Shown here: piece by piece, positions 42,984-51,004 of the stretch
Layout of the letters: every line of letters starts with the position of its first letter
Numbering within the stretch: position 1 is the stretch's first letter
Source of the DNA: Kuenenia sp039794105
GTDB lineage: Bacteria; Planctomycetota; Brocadiia; Brocadiales; Brocadiaceae
DNA: 64,000 bases
Assembly (NCBI RefSeq): GCF_039794105.1
Contig: NZ_JBDIWA010000005.1
Location: forward strand, 1-64,000
Direction: 5' to 3'
The notes under the pieces: generated by a model
What the model saw: only the letters and a program-made list of their open reading frames with translations
Databases searched by the model: none
What the model was told of the DNA's origin: nothing
Translations under genes and position numbers: made by a program

Positions 42984-44002
42984 AAGTTAAGTCCCTCTCC
43001 TTTTTATCACCCCACTAAAATTACAAATTTGTCTACAATATAAAATGTTATACCGGCATATTATATTTTCAATAGTACCCCCTTTCTAAAATAAAACTTC
43101 CGAAAAGCGGAGAAGTATAACAAATGCAACCTGAGAATTCCGCATAATTTTAATGCGTTGAATGGATAACTGGCGATAGAATTCTCTTCTCTATCTATAA
43201 AATATACGTGATGATAAAAGCCATTCAACTTGAATTGGCTTATTGGAGCAATTATTATTCCATCCGTTTGCGGTATATTCTTTTAAAGGCAGTTTCCTAT
43301 GATGTTAAAATCCGTAACTATCTTAAAATAAAATAGATAAAGCTATGCTGCAGTATAAATAATACTTCCTCTATGGTTTATAGGCAAAATAGTTTATAAA
43401 TAATTAATATATCAGTATTTATAAATATATTGCATAAGTATTTAATAATTTGGCAATTATGAATAAATCACGCTTTAAATTCGAAATGTAGCGATGGTTT
43501 ATTTCAACCACAGCATTCATGGGTGGGTATCATTTTTTCATTTGTTCGTATAAAGAATTTAATATAGATTCATTTTTTGTTTATAAAGATAGTTGTTTTA
43601 AATTTTGCGTATAATGCAAAACATATGAATACCTTACAGGCAGGGGATGTGTTTTAATTTTACCCCTCTTTTTCTTATGAAAATATAAAAATCAACGCTT
43701 TGAAGTCATAAATTGAATATTTGGCATTTTTTATGCGAACTAATGGTCGAAAAACAACATTGTACAGGATCATTGCCGTCAACCAATTGATATATGTATA
43801 AAGTCCGCCCTGGGCTGGCATAGGCCAAACAAGCACGAAGAACGAAGCGCGAAATACGAAACAAATTCTAATGACAAAATGAGTTGAAATTCTAAACTAG
43901 CGCATCTTTCGTATTTCGTGCTTCGTATTTTTTATCTCGTGCTTGTTTGGTTCTGGCTATACCGTCTTAGGGTATATGTTTTCTTAGATAACAATAACAC
44001 GT
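42984..44002. other. Gene-free divergent region, about 1 kb
   Basis: This very AT-rich region separates the minus-strand amt operon from the plus-strand kinase module and must hold both promoters. The only structured part is the family B repeat at 43812-43971. I searched by eye for a sigma-54 type GG-N10-GC element before the amt gene and saw none I trust. No open frame here has a recognisable product. Confidence 0.55.
43812..43971. repeat. Heptamer inverted repeat, family B copy 4, complete element
   Basis: The clearest full copy. The left end gggctggcataggccaaaca leads to agcacgaagaacgaagcg and cgaaatacgaaacaaattc. The centre is ctaatgacaaaatgagttg, and the right arm is ttcgtatttcgtgcttcgta, ending with cgtgcttgtttggttctggc and tataccgtcttaggg. 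The two ends are complementary over about 60 bases. It is the size of a small non-autonomous mobile element. Confidence 0.85.
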
Positions 44003-44809
44003 ATGTATATAATTAATAATTATTGTTTTCAAACGTTTAAGTGCGAATCAAATTTACATAAGTCTAACTATGCTGTTTTGGTTAATGCTGCCGGTAAGGG
44101 GATAAAATACGCCCCTTATGCTGATTTTTCCGGAGAATATAATGTTCTCAAAGAGCTTAATCATAAACAAATTCCTAAAGTGTATGATGTTGGACATGGT
44201 GATTTATACAAGGATGAGAGGTTTTTGATAAAACAGAACTTTATCGTATTGCAACATATTGATGGTGAAGATATTCTGGAATATTTCAGGGAAAAGGATG
44301 TGGAAAAGGTAAAGGTCATAAATGAAGTGGTAAAGATGTTTCTTACGGTTTGCGACCCCTTAATATATCTGCATACGATGAAGTACATTCATTGTGATAT
44401 AAAACCAGGGCATCTGATTTGTAACAGGGAAACAGGTTTGGGGCATATTATTGACTTTGAACTGGCTATTAAACAGGGAGAGGTTTTGCGGGGAATCAGC
44501 AGGGAGTATGCCTCGCCTGAACAGTTTCGCATTCTTGATTATTTGAGGAGCCAAAAAGGAGATCCTGGCGAAGACGGCCTTCCTTCTTCTATGCAGTTGG
44601 ATGGCAGAACAGATTTGTATTCCATAGGTCTCTTATTCTATGAAACGTTAACGAAAAAAAAATGGCAAAAAGGGATGGATTTGCCGCACAAAATTAATAA
44701 AAATATCTCTCAAAAACTGGAAGAAATTATCATGGGGCTTTTGGAAGAAGATGTTTCGAACAGGATTTCTTCCGCAGAGAAACTGGAAAAGATGTTGCGC
44801 AGTATCTAA
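44003..44809 (+). CDS. Atypical Ser/Thr protein kinase-like protein, first of pair
   Basis: A 268-residue protein with a eukaryotic-type kinase fold. Lys35 (GIKYAP) and Glu45 are the candidate ATP-anchoring pair. The catalytic loop is HCDIKPGHLI at 130-139, so the usual Asn is His137. The magnesium loop is DFE at 151-153 instead of DFG. An activation segment with REYASPEQ (168-174) and a helix with DLYSIGLLFYE follow. No clear glycine-rich loop precedes Lys35, and there is no membrane segment or sensor domain. The catalytic Asp132, Lys134 and Asp151 are present, so activity is possible. The paralogue at 45986 has the same substitutions. A metallophosphatase gene starts 19 bases downstream. 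Confidence 0.8.
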   Translation: MYIINNYCFQTFKCESNLHKSNYAVLVNAAGKGIKYAPYADFSGEYNVLKELNHKQIPKVYDVGHGDLYKDERFLIKQNFIVLQHIDGEDILEYFREKDVEKVKVINEVVKMFLTVCDPLIYLHTMKYIHCDIKPGHLICNRETGLGHIIDFELAIKQGEVLRGISREYASPEQFRILDYLRSQKGDPGEDGLPSSMQLDGRTDLYSIGLLFYETLTKKKWQKGMDLPHKINKNISQKLEEIIMGLLEEDVSNRISSAEKLEKMLRSI

Positions 44810-44828
44810 TAAATGCCTTTTACTTATT

Positions 44829-45767
44829 ATGGAAAGCAAACACTTGAAAAACATTATAATATCAGATATTCATGGAAATGTTGATTCTCTGATTGCATTT
44901 ATTAAAGAGATTGCGAAAAAGGAAGGTACCATTGACAGACTGCTTATCGCAGGCGATATAGTAGGGTATGGCGCCTCTCCAAATGAATGCTGCGACATTG
45001 TACGCTACATAAAGTATGGAAAGAGAAAAGTACCGCTTGAAAGAATGTATAAAATCCTTGAACAAATCAATCCGGAAACTTCTCCCGACAGGGATTTTAT
45101 GGACGCCATTCAATTAATGGAAAAGAAATGCGTTGTCATTGGAGGAAACCACGATAAACAAGTAGTCGGGGAACCATCCCTTACCTCTGAAATGAATCCC
45201 GTAGCACAAGCCGCAGCGGATTGGACAAGGGGGATATTGACGAAGGAGAATTATACCTTTTTAAAACGTTTATCGCTGAGAAAAAAATTTAAGAAGGAGG
45301 GGTTTGAAATAGTACACAGTACCCCTTCGTATCCTATGGGTTATGAATATGCCAAAAATGCAAGCGTTTTAAAATACACCACCTTGTGGTCAAAGATAAC
45401 ATTTGGCGGGCATACACACCGGCCAGCGGCATACATTTACACGAAAGAGAAGAGATTGGTAAATGCCTCCGTTCTCATTCCTACCGACAATTATGATATG
45501 AGATTAATGGTGATTGAAAAAGAATGCTCCGACAAGACAGAATCTTTTACGGTGGATCAAAACAATGACTGGAAATATTATGTTAACGTTGGTTCACTGG
45601 GTCAGCCTAGGGATGGAAATCCCGACGGGTGTTATGTTGTTTTTGATTCCACTTTAAACCAGATAAGCTTCAGGCGTGTGAGATATAATGCTGAAGCTGC
45701 ATCAAGAAGAATAACCGAAGCAAAATTGCCGAATGAACTGGCACAGAGGGTATTAAAAGGTGTTTAG
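44829..45767 (+). CDS. Calcineurin-like metallophosphatase between the two kinases
   Basis: A 312-residue soluble phosphatase starting at ATG 44829 (MESKHLKNIIISDIHGN); the frame extends 26 codons upstream into the kinase gene without homology. All metal-binding blocks are present: Asp13 and His15 in SDIHGN, Asp43 in AGDIVGYGASPNEC, Asn107-His108-Asp109 in GGNHDK, His163 and the pair His195/His197 in GGHTHRP. The C-terminal block NVGSLGQPRDGNPDGCYVVF is typical of bacterial YfcE/PP2A-like enzymes. Residues about 60-100 form an insertion before the GNHD motif. Lying between two related kinases, it is the natural candidate to reverse their phosphorylation. Its TAG stop is part of the composite repeat that begins at 45763. 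Confidence 0.85.
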   Translation: MESKHLKNIIISDIHGNVDSLIAFIKEIAKKEGTIDRLLIAGDIVGYGASPNECCDIVRYIKYGKRKVPLERMYKILEQINPETSPDRDFMDAIQLMEKKCVVIGGNHDKQVVGEPSLTSEMNPVAQAAADWTRGILTKENYTFLKRLSLRKKFKKEGFEIVHSTPSYPMGYEYAKNASVLKYTTLWSKITFGGHTHRPAAYIYTKEKRLVNASVLIPTDNYDMRLMVIEKECSDKTESFTVDQNNDWKYYVNVGSLGQPRDGNPDGCYVVFDSTLNQISFRRVRYNAEAASRRITEAKLPNELAQRVLKGV

Positions 45768-45960
45768 GCGCTTAGCGTCTAATATCGACAAAATTTCGTC
45801 GATATGTAGAAGCCTCTAAATTCTAAATTCGAATATCGAAATTCGAAACAATACCGAAACTCAAAATTCAAATGTTCAAAACAAATCGACTCTTATGGTT
45901 TTGGTCATTTCAATTTTTATTTTTTGGGATTTGTTTCGAGTTTCGAGTTTCGAATTTCAC
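45763..45960. repeat. Composite repeat D+B, copy 2
   Basis: tttaggcgcttagcgtctaa, tatcgacaaaatttcgtcga, then family B arms (ttcgaatatcgaaattcgaa) and ctcaaaattcaaatgttcaaaa up to 45886: the reverse of the copy at 36510-36630. A further family B right arm (ttcgagtttcgagtttcgaa) follows to 45960. The repeat provides the stop codon of the phosphatase gene. Confidence 0.8.
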
Positions 45961-45985
45961 CATTTTTTTATCGGGAGTATATAAA

Positions 45986-46795
45986 ATGTATTCTATTAAC
46001 AAATATACGTTTAAAGAGTTTAAGATTACCCCCGGGCACCGTGCTAATTATGCAATCCTTTGTAATCCGGAGCTAAAAGAAAATCAGTGGGGCATAAAAT
46101 ATCATCCCTCCAATGACTATTCGAGAGAATATAAAATCCTTGCTCTCTTTTCACATCCGCAAATTCCGGTTCGATATAAAGTGGGAAGGGATACCATGTA
46201 TAAGGATGACAAGTTTGTTTTAGCACAACATTATCTTATTATGACCCACTTTGAAGGTGAGGGCGTACTTGAATATTATAAAAAAAGGGATATGACCGAC
46301 CGGAAAGAAATCGAAGGGGTAATTCAGCATTTTGCAGGCGTGACTTTGCCTTTGATGCACATGCATGCCAAAGGATACCTTCACTCCGATATCAAACCCG
46401 GTCATCTTATACTAAATCCAACTACGGGTGTAATGGCGCTTATTGACCTTGAATGCACTATTAAAACGGGAGAGACGCTTCTTGGTATGAGCAGGGAATA
46501 TGCCTCCCCGGAGCAGAAAGAAATGATACAACTCTTGAGAAAAAATGAGGGGGAAAAGGATGTGTTGAAAAAGATTAAGATTGCGGCCACATCCGATTTG
46601 TATTCTGTTGGATTGATTCTCTATGAAGCCCTGACAAATAAGTTGTGGCAAGAGAATCCGGTCCCTCCCCGGGAGTTAAATTCATCAATACCCGAGAAAC
46701 TACACAATGTTATTTTGGGATTATTGGAGGAAAACCCGTTAAATCGTATACATTCTGCAGAATTATTAAAAAATGAATTGGAGGCGGTAGTGTAG
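45986..46795 (+). CDS. Atypical Ser/Thr protein kinase-like protein, second of pair
   Basis: A 270-residue paralogue of the kinase at 44003. The start is ATG 45986, with GGGAG nine bases upstream; the 38 codons before it translate repeat DNA. Lys38 (GIKYHP) and Glu48 are the probable ATP-anchoring pair. The catalytic loop is HSDIKPGHLI (133-142), with His140 where Asn is expected, and the metal loop is DLE (154-156) in place of DFG. GMSREYASPEQ and DLYSVGLILYEAL are shared with the paralogue, and the C-terminal segment (LLEENPLNRIHSAE) matches. The charged insert after SPEQ is different. It ends the module and is followed by a good terminator. Confidence 0.8.
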   Translation: MYSINKYTFKEFKITPGHRANYAILCNPELKENQWGIKYHPSNDYSREYKILALFSHPQIPVRYKVGRDTMYKDDKFVLAQHYLIMTHFEGEGVLEYYKKRDMTDRKEIEGVIQHFAGVTLPLMHMHAKGYLHSDIKPGHLILNPTTGVMALIDLECTIKTGETLLGMSREYASPEQKEMIQLLRKNEGEKDVLKKIKIAATSDLYSVGLILYEALTNKLWQENPVPPRELNSSIPEKLHNVILGLLEENPLNRIHSAELLKNELEAVV

Positions 46796-46901
46796 TTGTT
46801 TTTCCGTATAGGTAAAAAGTGCTTAAAGCGGGTTCAGGTATTTCGTCAATGTTGTTTATCCTGTTTTTTCGGCAGGAAAACAATTAATCAGTTTGATAAA
46901 T

Positions 46902-46957
46902 AGAGGGACACTCCCCGTATTTCAAAAATTACTATGGGAAGTGTCCCTCTGTTTTTC
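46902..46957 (+). terminator. Rho-independent terminator after the kinase module
   Basis: agagggacactccc at 46902 pairs, with a single mismatch, with gggaagtgtccctct ending at 46950. The loop is about 19 bases, and gttttt follows. It lies about 105 bases after the second kinase gene. Confidence 0.8.
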
Positions 46958-46969
46958 CTCTATTTTCCA

Positions 46970-47230
46970 GGAACGCTTAACATACATCCCTTTGCTTTAA
47001 TGCTCCCCGCAACACTTTCTGCATTTTGTGCGTTCATGCTTCCGGTTGCAACACCGCCCAATGCCATTATTTTCAGCAGTGACCAGGTCACAATACCAAT
47101 GATGGCCAAAACCGGCCTTGTTCTTAACCTATTCGGCGTGGCATTGATAACAGCGCTTATCTATTTCTTAGCCGTTCCTGTTTTTGGTATGGCGCTTTCA
47201 GAGTCGCCGGTATGGGTAATAAAGAAGTAA
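46970..47230 (+). pseudogene. C-terminal remnant of a SLC13/DASS anion symporter
   Basis: The translation reads NIHPFALMLPATLSAF, then AFMLPVATPPNAIIF and two further hydrophobic segments ending at a stop. This is the last part of a divalent-anion:Na+ symporter (SLC13/DASS, carrying the family's conserved PVATPPNA motif). About 350-400 preceding residues are absent. The frame upstream runs into the terminator hairpin and has no homology. It is therefore a decayed gene, not a short transporter. Confidence 0.8.
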
Positions 47231-47383
47231 GGAAAATTTAAACCATTCTCTACCGATAAAAAAAATTGCTAAAACGAGAAGGCCTTTCTGCAACAAAAAT
47301 TCTGCTTGCGCGTTTTCCTCTTTGATGGTTGAATGGGCAAAATGTTGTAATTTCAATATTATAAAGATAGAAAGGTCATTTGT

Positions 47384-47815
47384 ATGGATATACAACAGTG
47401 CCGTGGAAGAATATTAATAGGAAAGCCAGGACTGGATGGTCATGATCGTGGAGCAAAAATTATTGCCCGCAGTCTTCGTGACGATGGATTTGAAGTCATT
47501 TACACGGGTATTCGCCGGACGCCTGAAGAAATCGCATTAACGGCAATACAGGAAGATGTGGATGCTGTTGGTCTTTCCGTCCTTTCCGGCGCGCATAACG
47601 AACTTTTTACCGAAGTGCTGAAAGCCCTTCATCAGGCAAAAGGATCTGATATCCCTGTAATAGGAGGAGGTATCATTCCTAAGGAAGATATTCAATATTT
47701 AAAAGATGCGGGAATGTGCGAAATATTTACCGCAGGTACACCGGTTCAAACAATATTGAACGCTTTCAGAGACGCTACTGAAAAATATCGTCAGAAAAAA
47801 CACAAAACAATTTAA
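47384..47815 (+). CDS. Methylmalonyl-CoA mutase, cobalamin-binding subunit
   Basis: A 143-residue B12-binding protein. DGHDRG at 18-23 contains the His that replaces dimethylbenzimidazole as lower cobalt ligand, and the later GLSVLSGAH and VIGGGIIPKED motifs line the nucleotide-tail cleft. It corresponds to the C-terminal domain of one-piece mutases. The catalytic barrel is encoded separately at 48874, as in archaeal and some bacterial two-subunit enzymes. With the barrel subunit it interconverts succinyl-CoA and (R)-methylmalonyl-CoA. It leads an operon of eight same-strand genes. I found no cobalamin riboswitch in the upstream 150 bases. Confidence 0.93.
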   Translation: MDIQQCRGRILIGKPGLDGHDRGAKIIARSLRDDGFEVIYTGIRRTPEEIALTAIQEDVDAVGLSVLSGAHNELFTEVLKALHQAKGSDIPVIGGGIIPKEDIQYLKDAGMCEIFTAGTPVQTILNAFRDATEKYRQKKHKTI

Positions 47816-47917
47816 TAATGTATGAGTGTAAATTTTTAAGAGCAAATAAGTTTTGATAGACAGCACAATCATGTCTCGTGCAATGCATAATACGTACAAG
47901 AGGATGCGATTGAAAGT

Positions 47918-48877
47918 ATGAATGATAATGATATTGATGAAATTGTGAAGGGAATTTATCTAAAGGAACCGCGTGCGATTGGCCGCGCTATTTCAATAAT
48001 CGAAGATGGCGATCAAAGGGCTGACGCACTTTTGAAGCAAATAAATGCAAGAAGCATTCAGGAATCGAGGATATTGGGCATTACAGGACCTATTGGCACA
48101 GGAAAGTCAACAATAATTAACCAATTGATTGCCTATTATCGCAAACAGGGATGCAGAGTAGGAATTGTGGCGATAGACCCGTCGTCTCCGGTATCCGGAG
48201 GCGCATTTCTTGGAGATCGCATCAGAATGATGAGGCACGCTATGGATAAAGATGTGGTGGTACGTTCAATGGCAACAAGGGGGAAACAGGGAGGGTTATG
48301 CGCTGCTGCTACTGCGGCTGTAAGGATAATGATCTGTTCCGGATGCAACCCTGTCATCATAGAAACTTCAGGAGTTGGGCAAACAGAGATCGATGTTGTC
48401 AGACTTGCGGATATTACAGTGCTGGTATTAGCCCCTGGTGCTGGCGATGAAATACAGGCGATGAAGGCCGGTATTATAGAAATAGCGGATATCGTGGTTG
48501 TAAATAAAGCAGAGTGTCCGGGCGCAGACTCCCTGATTATGGAACTGGAGAACGTGCTCCATCAGAGAAGTTGTCCTGTTTGTCGTGTTATTGCCAAGGA
48601 GGCGTACGGAATAGAAAATCTTGCTGCTTCAATTGAGATGATCGACAATGAACGGCGCAAAAGCGGACAATTTACAAATAAACGGAAACAAACAAGAGAA
48701 ACGGAAATAATCGATTGTGCCATTGAGATGATGCGTGATGAGCTCAGGAGTCGCCTTAAAGAATGCCCTGAAAATTATACAGGAGATCCACGCACAATTG
48801 CCCGTAAGTTAATTGACGACATTTGTATATCCGGATCATATATGCCAAAAAGAAACCATTCGGAGGTGTTTTCATGA
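47918..48877 (+). CDS. meaB: MeaB/ArgK-type GTPase, mutase chaperone
   Basis: A 319-residue P-loop GTPase of the G3E family. Walker A is GPIGTGKST at 57-65, followed by VAIDPSSPVSGGAFLGDRIRM and the metal/switch region IIETSGVGQTEID. VVNKAE supplies guanine specificity. MeaB loads and protects the adenosylcobalamin of methylmalonyl-CoA mutase in a GTP-dependent way. The gene lies between the two mutase subunit genes, and its stop overlaps the next start by 4 bases. The P-loop has Ile-Gly where most MeaBs have Pro-Gly, which should be tolerated. Confidence 0.93.
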   Translation: MNDNDIDEIVKGIYLKEPRAIGRAISIIEDGDQRADALLKQINARSIQESRILGITGPIGTGKSTIINQLIAYYRKQGCRVGIVAIDPSSPVSGGAFLGDRIRMMRHAMDKDVVVRSMATRGKQGGLCAAATAAVRIMICSGCNPVIIETSGVGQTEIDVVRLADITVLVLAPGAGDEIQAMKAGIIEIADIVVVNKAECPGADSLIMELENVLHQRSCPVCRVIAKEAYGIENLAASIEMIDNERRKSGQFTNKRKQTRETEIIDCAIEMMRDELRSRLKECPENYTGDPRTIARKLIDDICISGSYMPKRNHSEVFS

Positions 48878-50529
48878 ATGAGCATCCTGCATTTGTTGAA
48901 TGGACGGAAACGGTACTCAAAAAAACACTGGAACGATTTCAGGAAAGACAGAAGGAGTTTAAAACAGATTCCGGTCTTCATGCAGAACGTTTAGCGTTGC
49001 CAGAGGAACTTGATGAAAAATATCTGTCAAAAATAGGTTTTCCAGGACAATATCCGTTTACACGAGGAGTTCAACCCACGATGTACCGGGGACGTCTCTG
49101 GACGATGAGGCAGTATGCCGGATTTTCCTCCGCTGAAGAGTCCAACAAGAGATACCGCTATTTGCTGGAACAGGGAACAACCGGACTTTCCGTGGCATTC
49201 GACCTGCCGACACAGATCGGCTATGATTCCGATCATAAAATAAGCCATGGCGAGGTAGGGAGAGTAGGTGCTGCCATAAATACATTTGCTGATATGGAAG
49301 CACTTTTTAACGGCATTCCACTGGATAAGGTTTCCACTTCTATGACAATCAATTCTTCCGCAGCAATACTTCTTGCCATGTACGTTGTGGTGGCGGAGAA
49401 ACAGGGGATAAAGCCTGCTCAATTGTCTGGAACTGTGCAAAACGATATACTGAAAGAGTACATTGCCCGTGGAACATATATCTTCCCACCGCAACCAAGT
49501 ATACGTTTAATGACGGATATAATAGAATGGTGCAGCAGGGAAATGCCGAAATTTAATACGGTTTCCGTTTCCGGTTATCATATAAGAGAAGCAGGTTCTA
49601 CGGCAGTACAGGAAATTGCTTTTACCTTCGCGAATGCCTGCGCTTATGCGCAGGCGGCAATTTCTGCAGGACTGGATGTTGACGTATTTGCCCCACGCAT
49701 GACTTTTTTCTTTAATGCATCATCTGATTTTCTGGAAGAGATAGCAAAATTTAGAGCAGCCAGGAGACTTTGGGCAAAGTTGATGAAGAAACGATTCAAG
49801 GCAAAAGATACTGCTTCCCTGAAACTTCGGTTTCATACTCAAACTGCCGGTTATACCCTGACAGCACAGCAGGCTGACAACAATATTGCAAGGGTAACAT
49901 TGCAAGCCCTTGCTGCGGTGTTTGGGGGTACACAGTCTTTGCACACAAATTCCCGTGATGAGGCCCTTACTCTTCCAGCGGAAGGCTCTGTTCGAACAGC
50001 CTTGCGTACTCAACAGATCATAGCATACGAATCAGGGGTGTGTAATACCGTTGATCCACTCGCCGGTTCATACTACATTGAAAATCTGACAGACAGATTG
50101 GAGCATGAAATTTTAGCGCTGATCGGCAGGATTGATGCCGCCGGAGGCATGGTTGCAGCAATAGAGTCGGGCTTTGTTCAGCGTCAGATTGAAGATTCCT
50201 CATACGCATACCAGCGGCAAATAGAAAACGGTGAACGAATTATTGTGGGACTAAATAAATTTCAGGAGACTGAAGAAACGCCTCCTTCCGTTTTTAAAAT
50301 CAATAAATTTACCGAAGAAAACCAGATTATGAAATTGTCAAAAATACGCGCCAAACGGGATAATCAAAAGGTCATGAAGTCATTGTCACGCCTTGATGAA
50401 GCTGCCAGGGGAAAAGAGAACGTAATGCCTTACGTTATTGAAGCAGTTCGCTGTTATACAACACTGGGGGAAATCTGCGACGTCCTGCGTAACGTATTTG
50501 GCATTTACGAGGGGAAAAAAGGGTTCTAA
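48874..50529 (+). CDS. Methylmalonyl-CoA mutase, catalytic barrel subunit
   Basis: A 551-residue substrate-binding TIM barrel lacking the B12 domain. The start is ATG 48874 with CGGAGG upstream; ATGA overlaps the meaB stop. RQYAGFSSAEESNKRYR, VAFDLPTQIGYDSDH, TMTINSSAA-like MTINSSAAILLA, and VSVSGYHIREAG are the mutase signatures. By my alignment Tyr81 and Arg199 correspond to Tyr89 and Arg207 of the Propionibacterium enzyme, which grip the methylmalonyl carboxylate. Isobutyryl-CoA mutases have Phe and Gln there, so methylmalonyl-CoA is the likely substrate. His236 corresponds to the catalytic His244. The epimerase gene follows 6 bases later. Confidence 0.94.
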   Translation: MNEHPAFVEWTETVLKKTLERFQERQKEFKTDSGLHAERLALPEELDEKYLSKIGFPGQYPFTRGVQPTMYRGRLWTMRQYAGFSSAEESNKRYRYLLEQGTTGLSVAFDLPTQIGYDSDHKISHGEVGRVGAAINTFADMEALFNGIPLDKVSTSMTINSSAAILLAMYVVVAEKQGIKPAQLSGTVQNDILKEYIARGTYIFPPQPSIRLMTDIIEWCSREMPKFNTVSVSGYHIREAGSTAVQEIAFTFANACAYAQAAISAGLDVDVFAPRMTFFFNASSDFLEEIAKFRAARRLWAKLMKKRFKAKDTASLKLRFHTQTAGYTLTAQQADNNIARVTLQALAAVFGGTQSLHTNSRDEALTLPAEGSVRTALRTQQIIAYESGVCNTVDPLAGSYYIENLTDRLEHEILALIGRIDAAGGMVAAIESGFVQRQIEDSSYAYQRQIENGERIIVGLNKFQETEETPPSVFKINKFTEENQIMKLSKIRAKRDNQKVMKSLSRLDEAARGKENVMPYVIEAVRCYTTLGEICDVLRNVFGIYEGKKGF

Positions 50530-50535
50530 AAGTAT

Positions 50536-50958
50536 ATGATACAAAAAATTGATCATCTGGGAATTGCAGTACGGTCACTTGACGAGGCCGTTCAATATTA
50601 TGAACAAGTCCTTGGATTAAAGTGCAGCGGCAAAGAAGAAGTACCTTCTCAAAAAGTAAAGATTGCTTTTTTTCAGGTAGGTGCCGTTCGCCTTGAACTT
50701 CTTGCGCCAACTTCTTCAGACAGCACTGTGGCGCAATTTCTAGAAAAACATGGAGAGGGTGTACACCATGTGGCCTTTTCGACGGACAACATTAATGAAC
50801 AATTATCAAAGGCAAAAGACGCTGGTTGCCGCCTGATTCATGAGATTCCCATACAAGGAGCGGGAGGCAGGCAGGCGGCCTTTCTCCATCCGAAATCTAC
50901 CCACGGAGTACTTACGGAATTTTGTTCGGTTGAAATTGAACAGAAAGACAATGTTTAG
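50536..50958 (+). CDS. mce: Methylmalonyl-CoA epimerase
   Basis: A 140-residue vicinal-oxygen-chelate protein with two beta-alpha-beta3 modules. The metal ligands and catalytic acids are all visible: His7 (IDHLGIAV), Glu54 (RLELLAP), His78 (VHHVAFS) and Glu128 (LTEFC). It interconverts the (R) and (S) epimers of methylmalonyl-CoA, joining the mutase (R form) to the carboxyltransferase (S form). The tight spacing to the mutase gene shows co-transcription. A glyoxalase is the alternative for this fold, but context and the DHLGIAV/GVHHVAF pattern favour the epimerase. Confidence 0.93.
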   Translation: MIQKIDHLGIAVRSLDEAVQYYEQVLGLKCSGKEEVPSQKVKIAFFQVGAVRLELLAPTSSDSTVAQFLEKHGEGVHHVAFSTDNINEQLSKAKDAGCRLIHEIPIQGAGGRQAAFLHPKSTHGVLTEFCSVEIEQKDNV

Positions 50959-51004
50959 TCATTCATAAAATAGAAAACTATTTGCAAATAAATAACAGTT
51001 GCTC

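Noticed and set aside
45872..45985. Upstream extension of the second kinase
   Set aside because: These codons read through repeat DNA (units of ttcgagt); the ATG at 45986 has a good ribosome-binding site and aligns with the paralogue's start.
47231..47383. Cobalamin riboswitch before the mutase operon
   Set aside because: A B12 element would be plausible here, but I see no B12-box-like sequence or the needed long structured leader.
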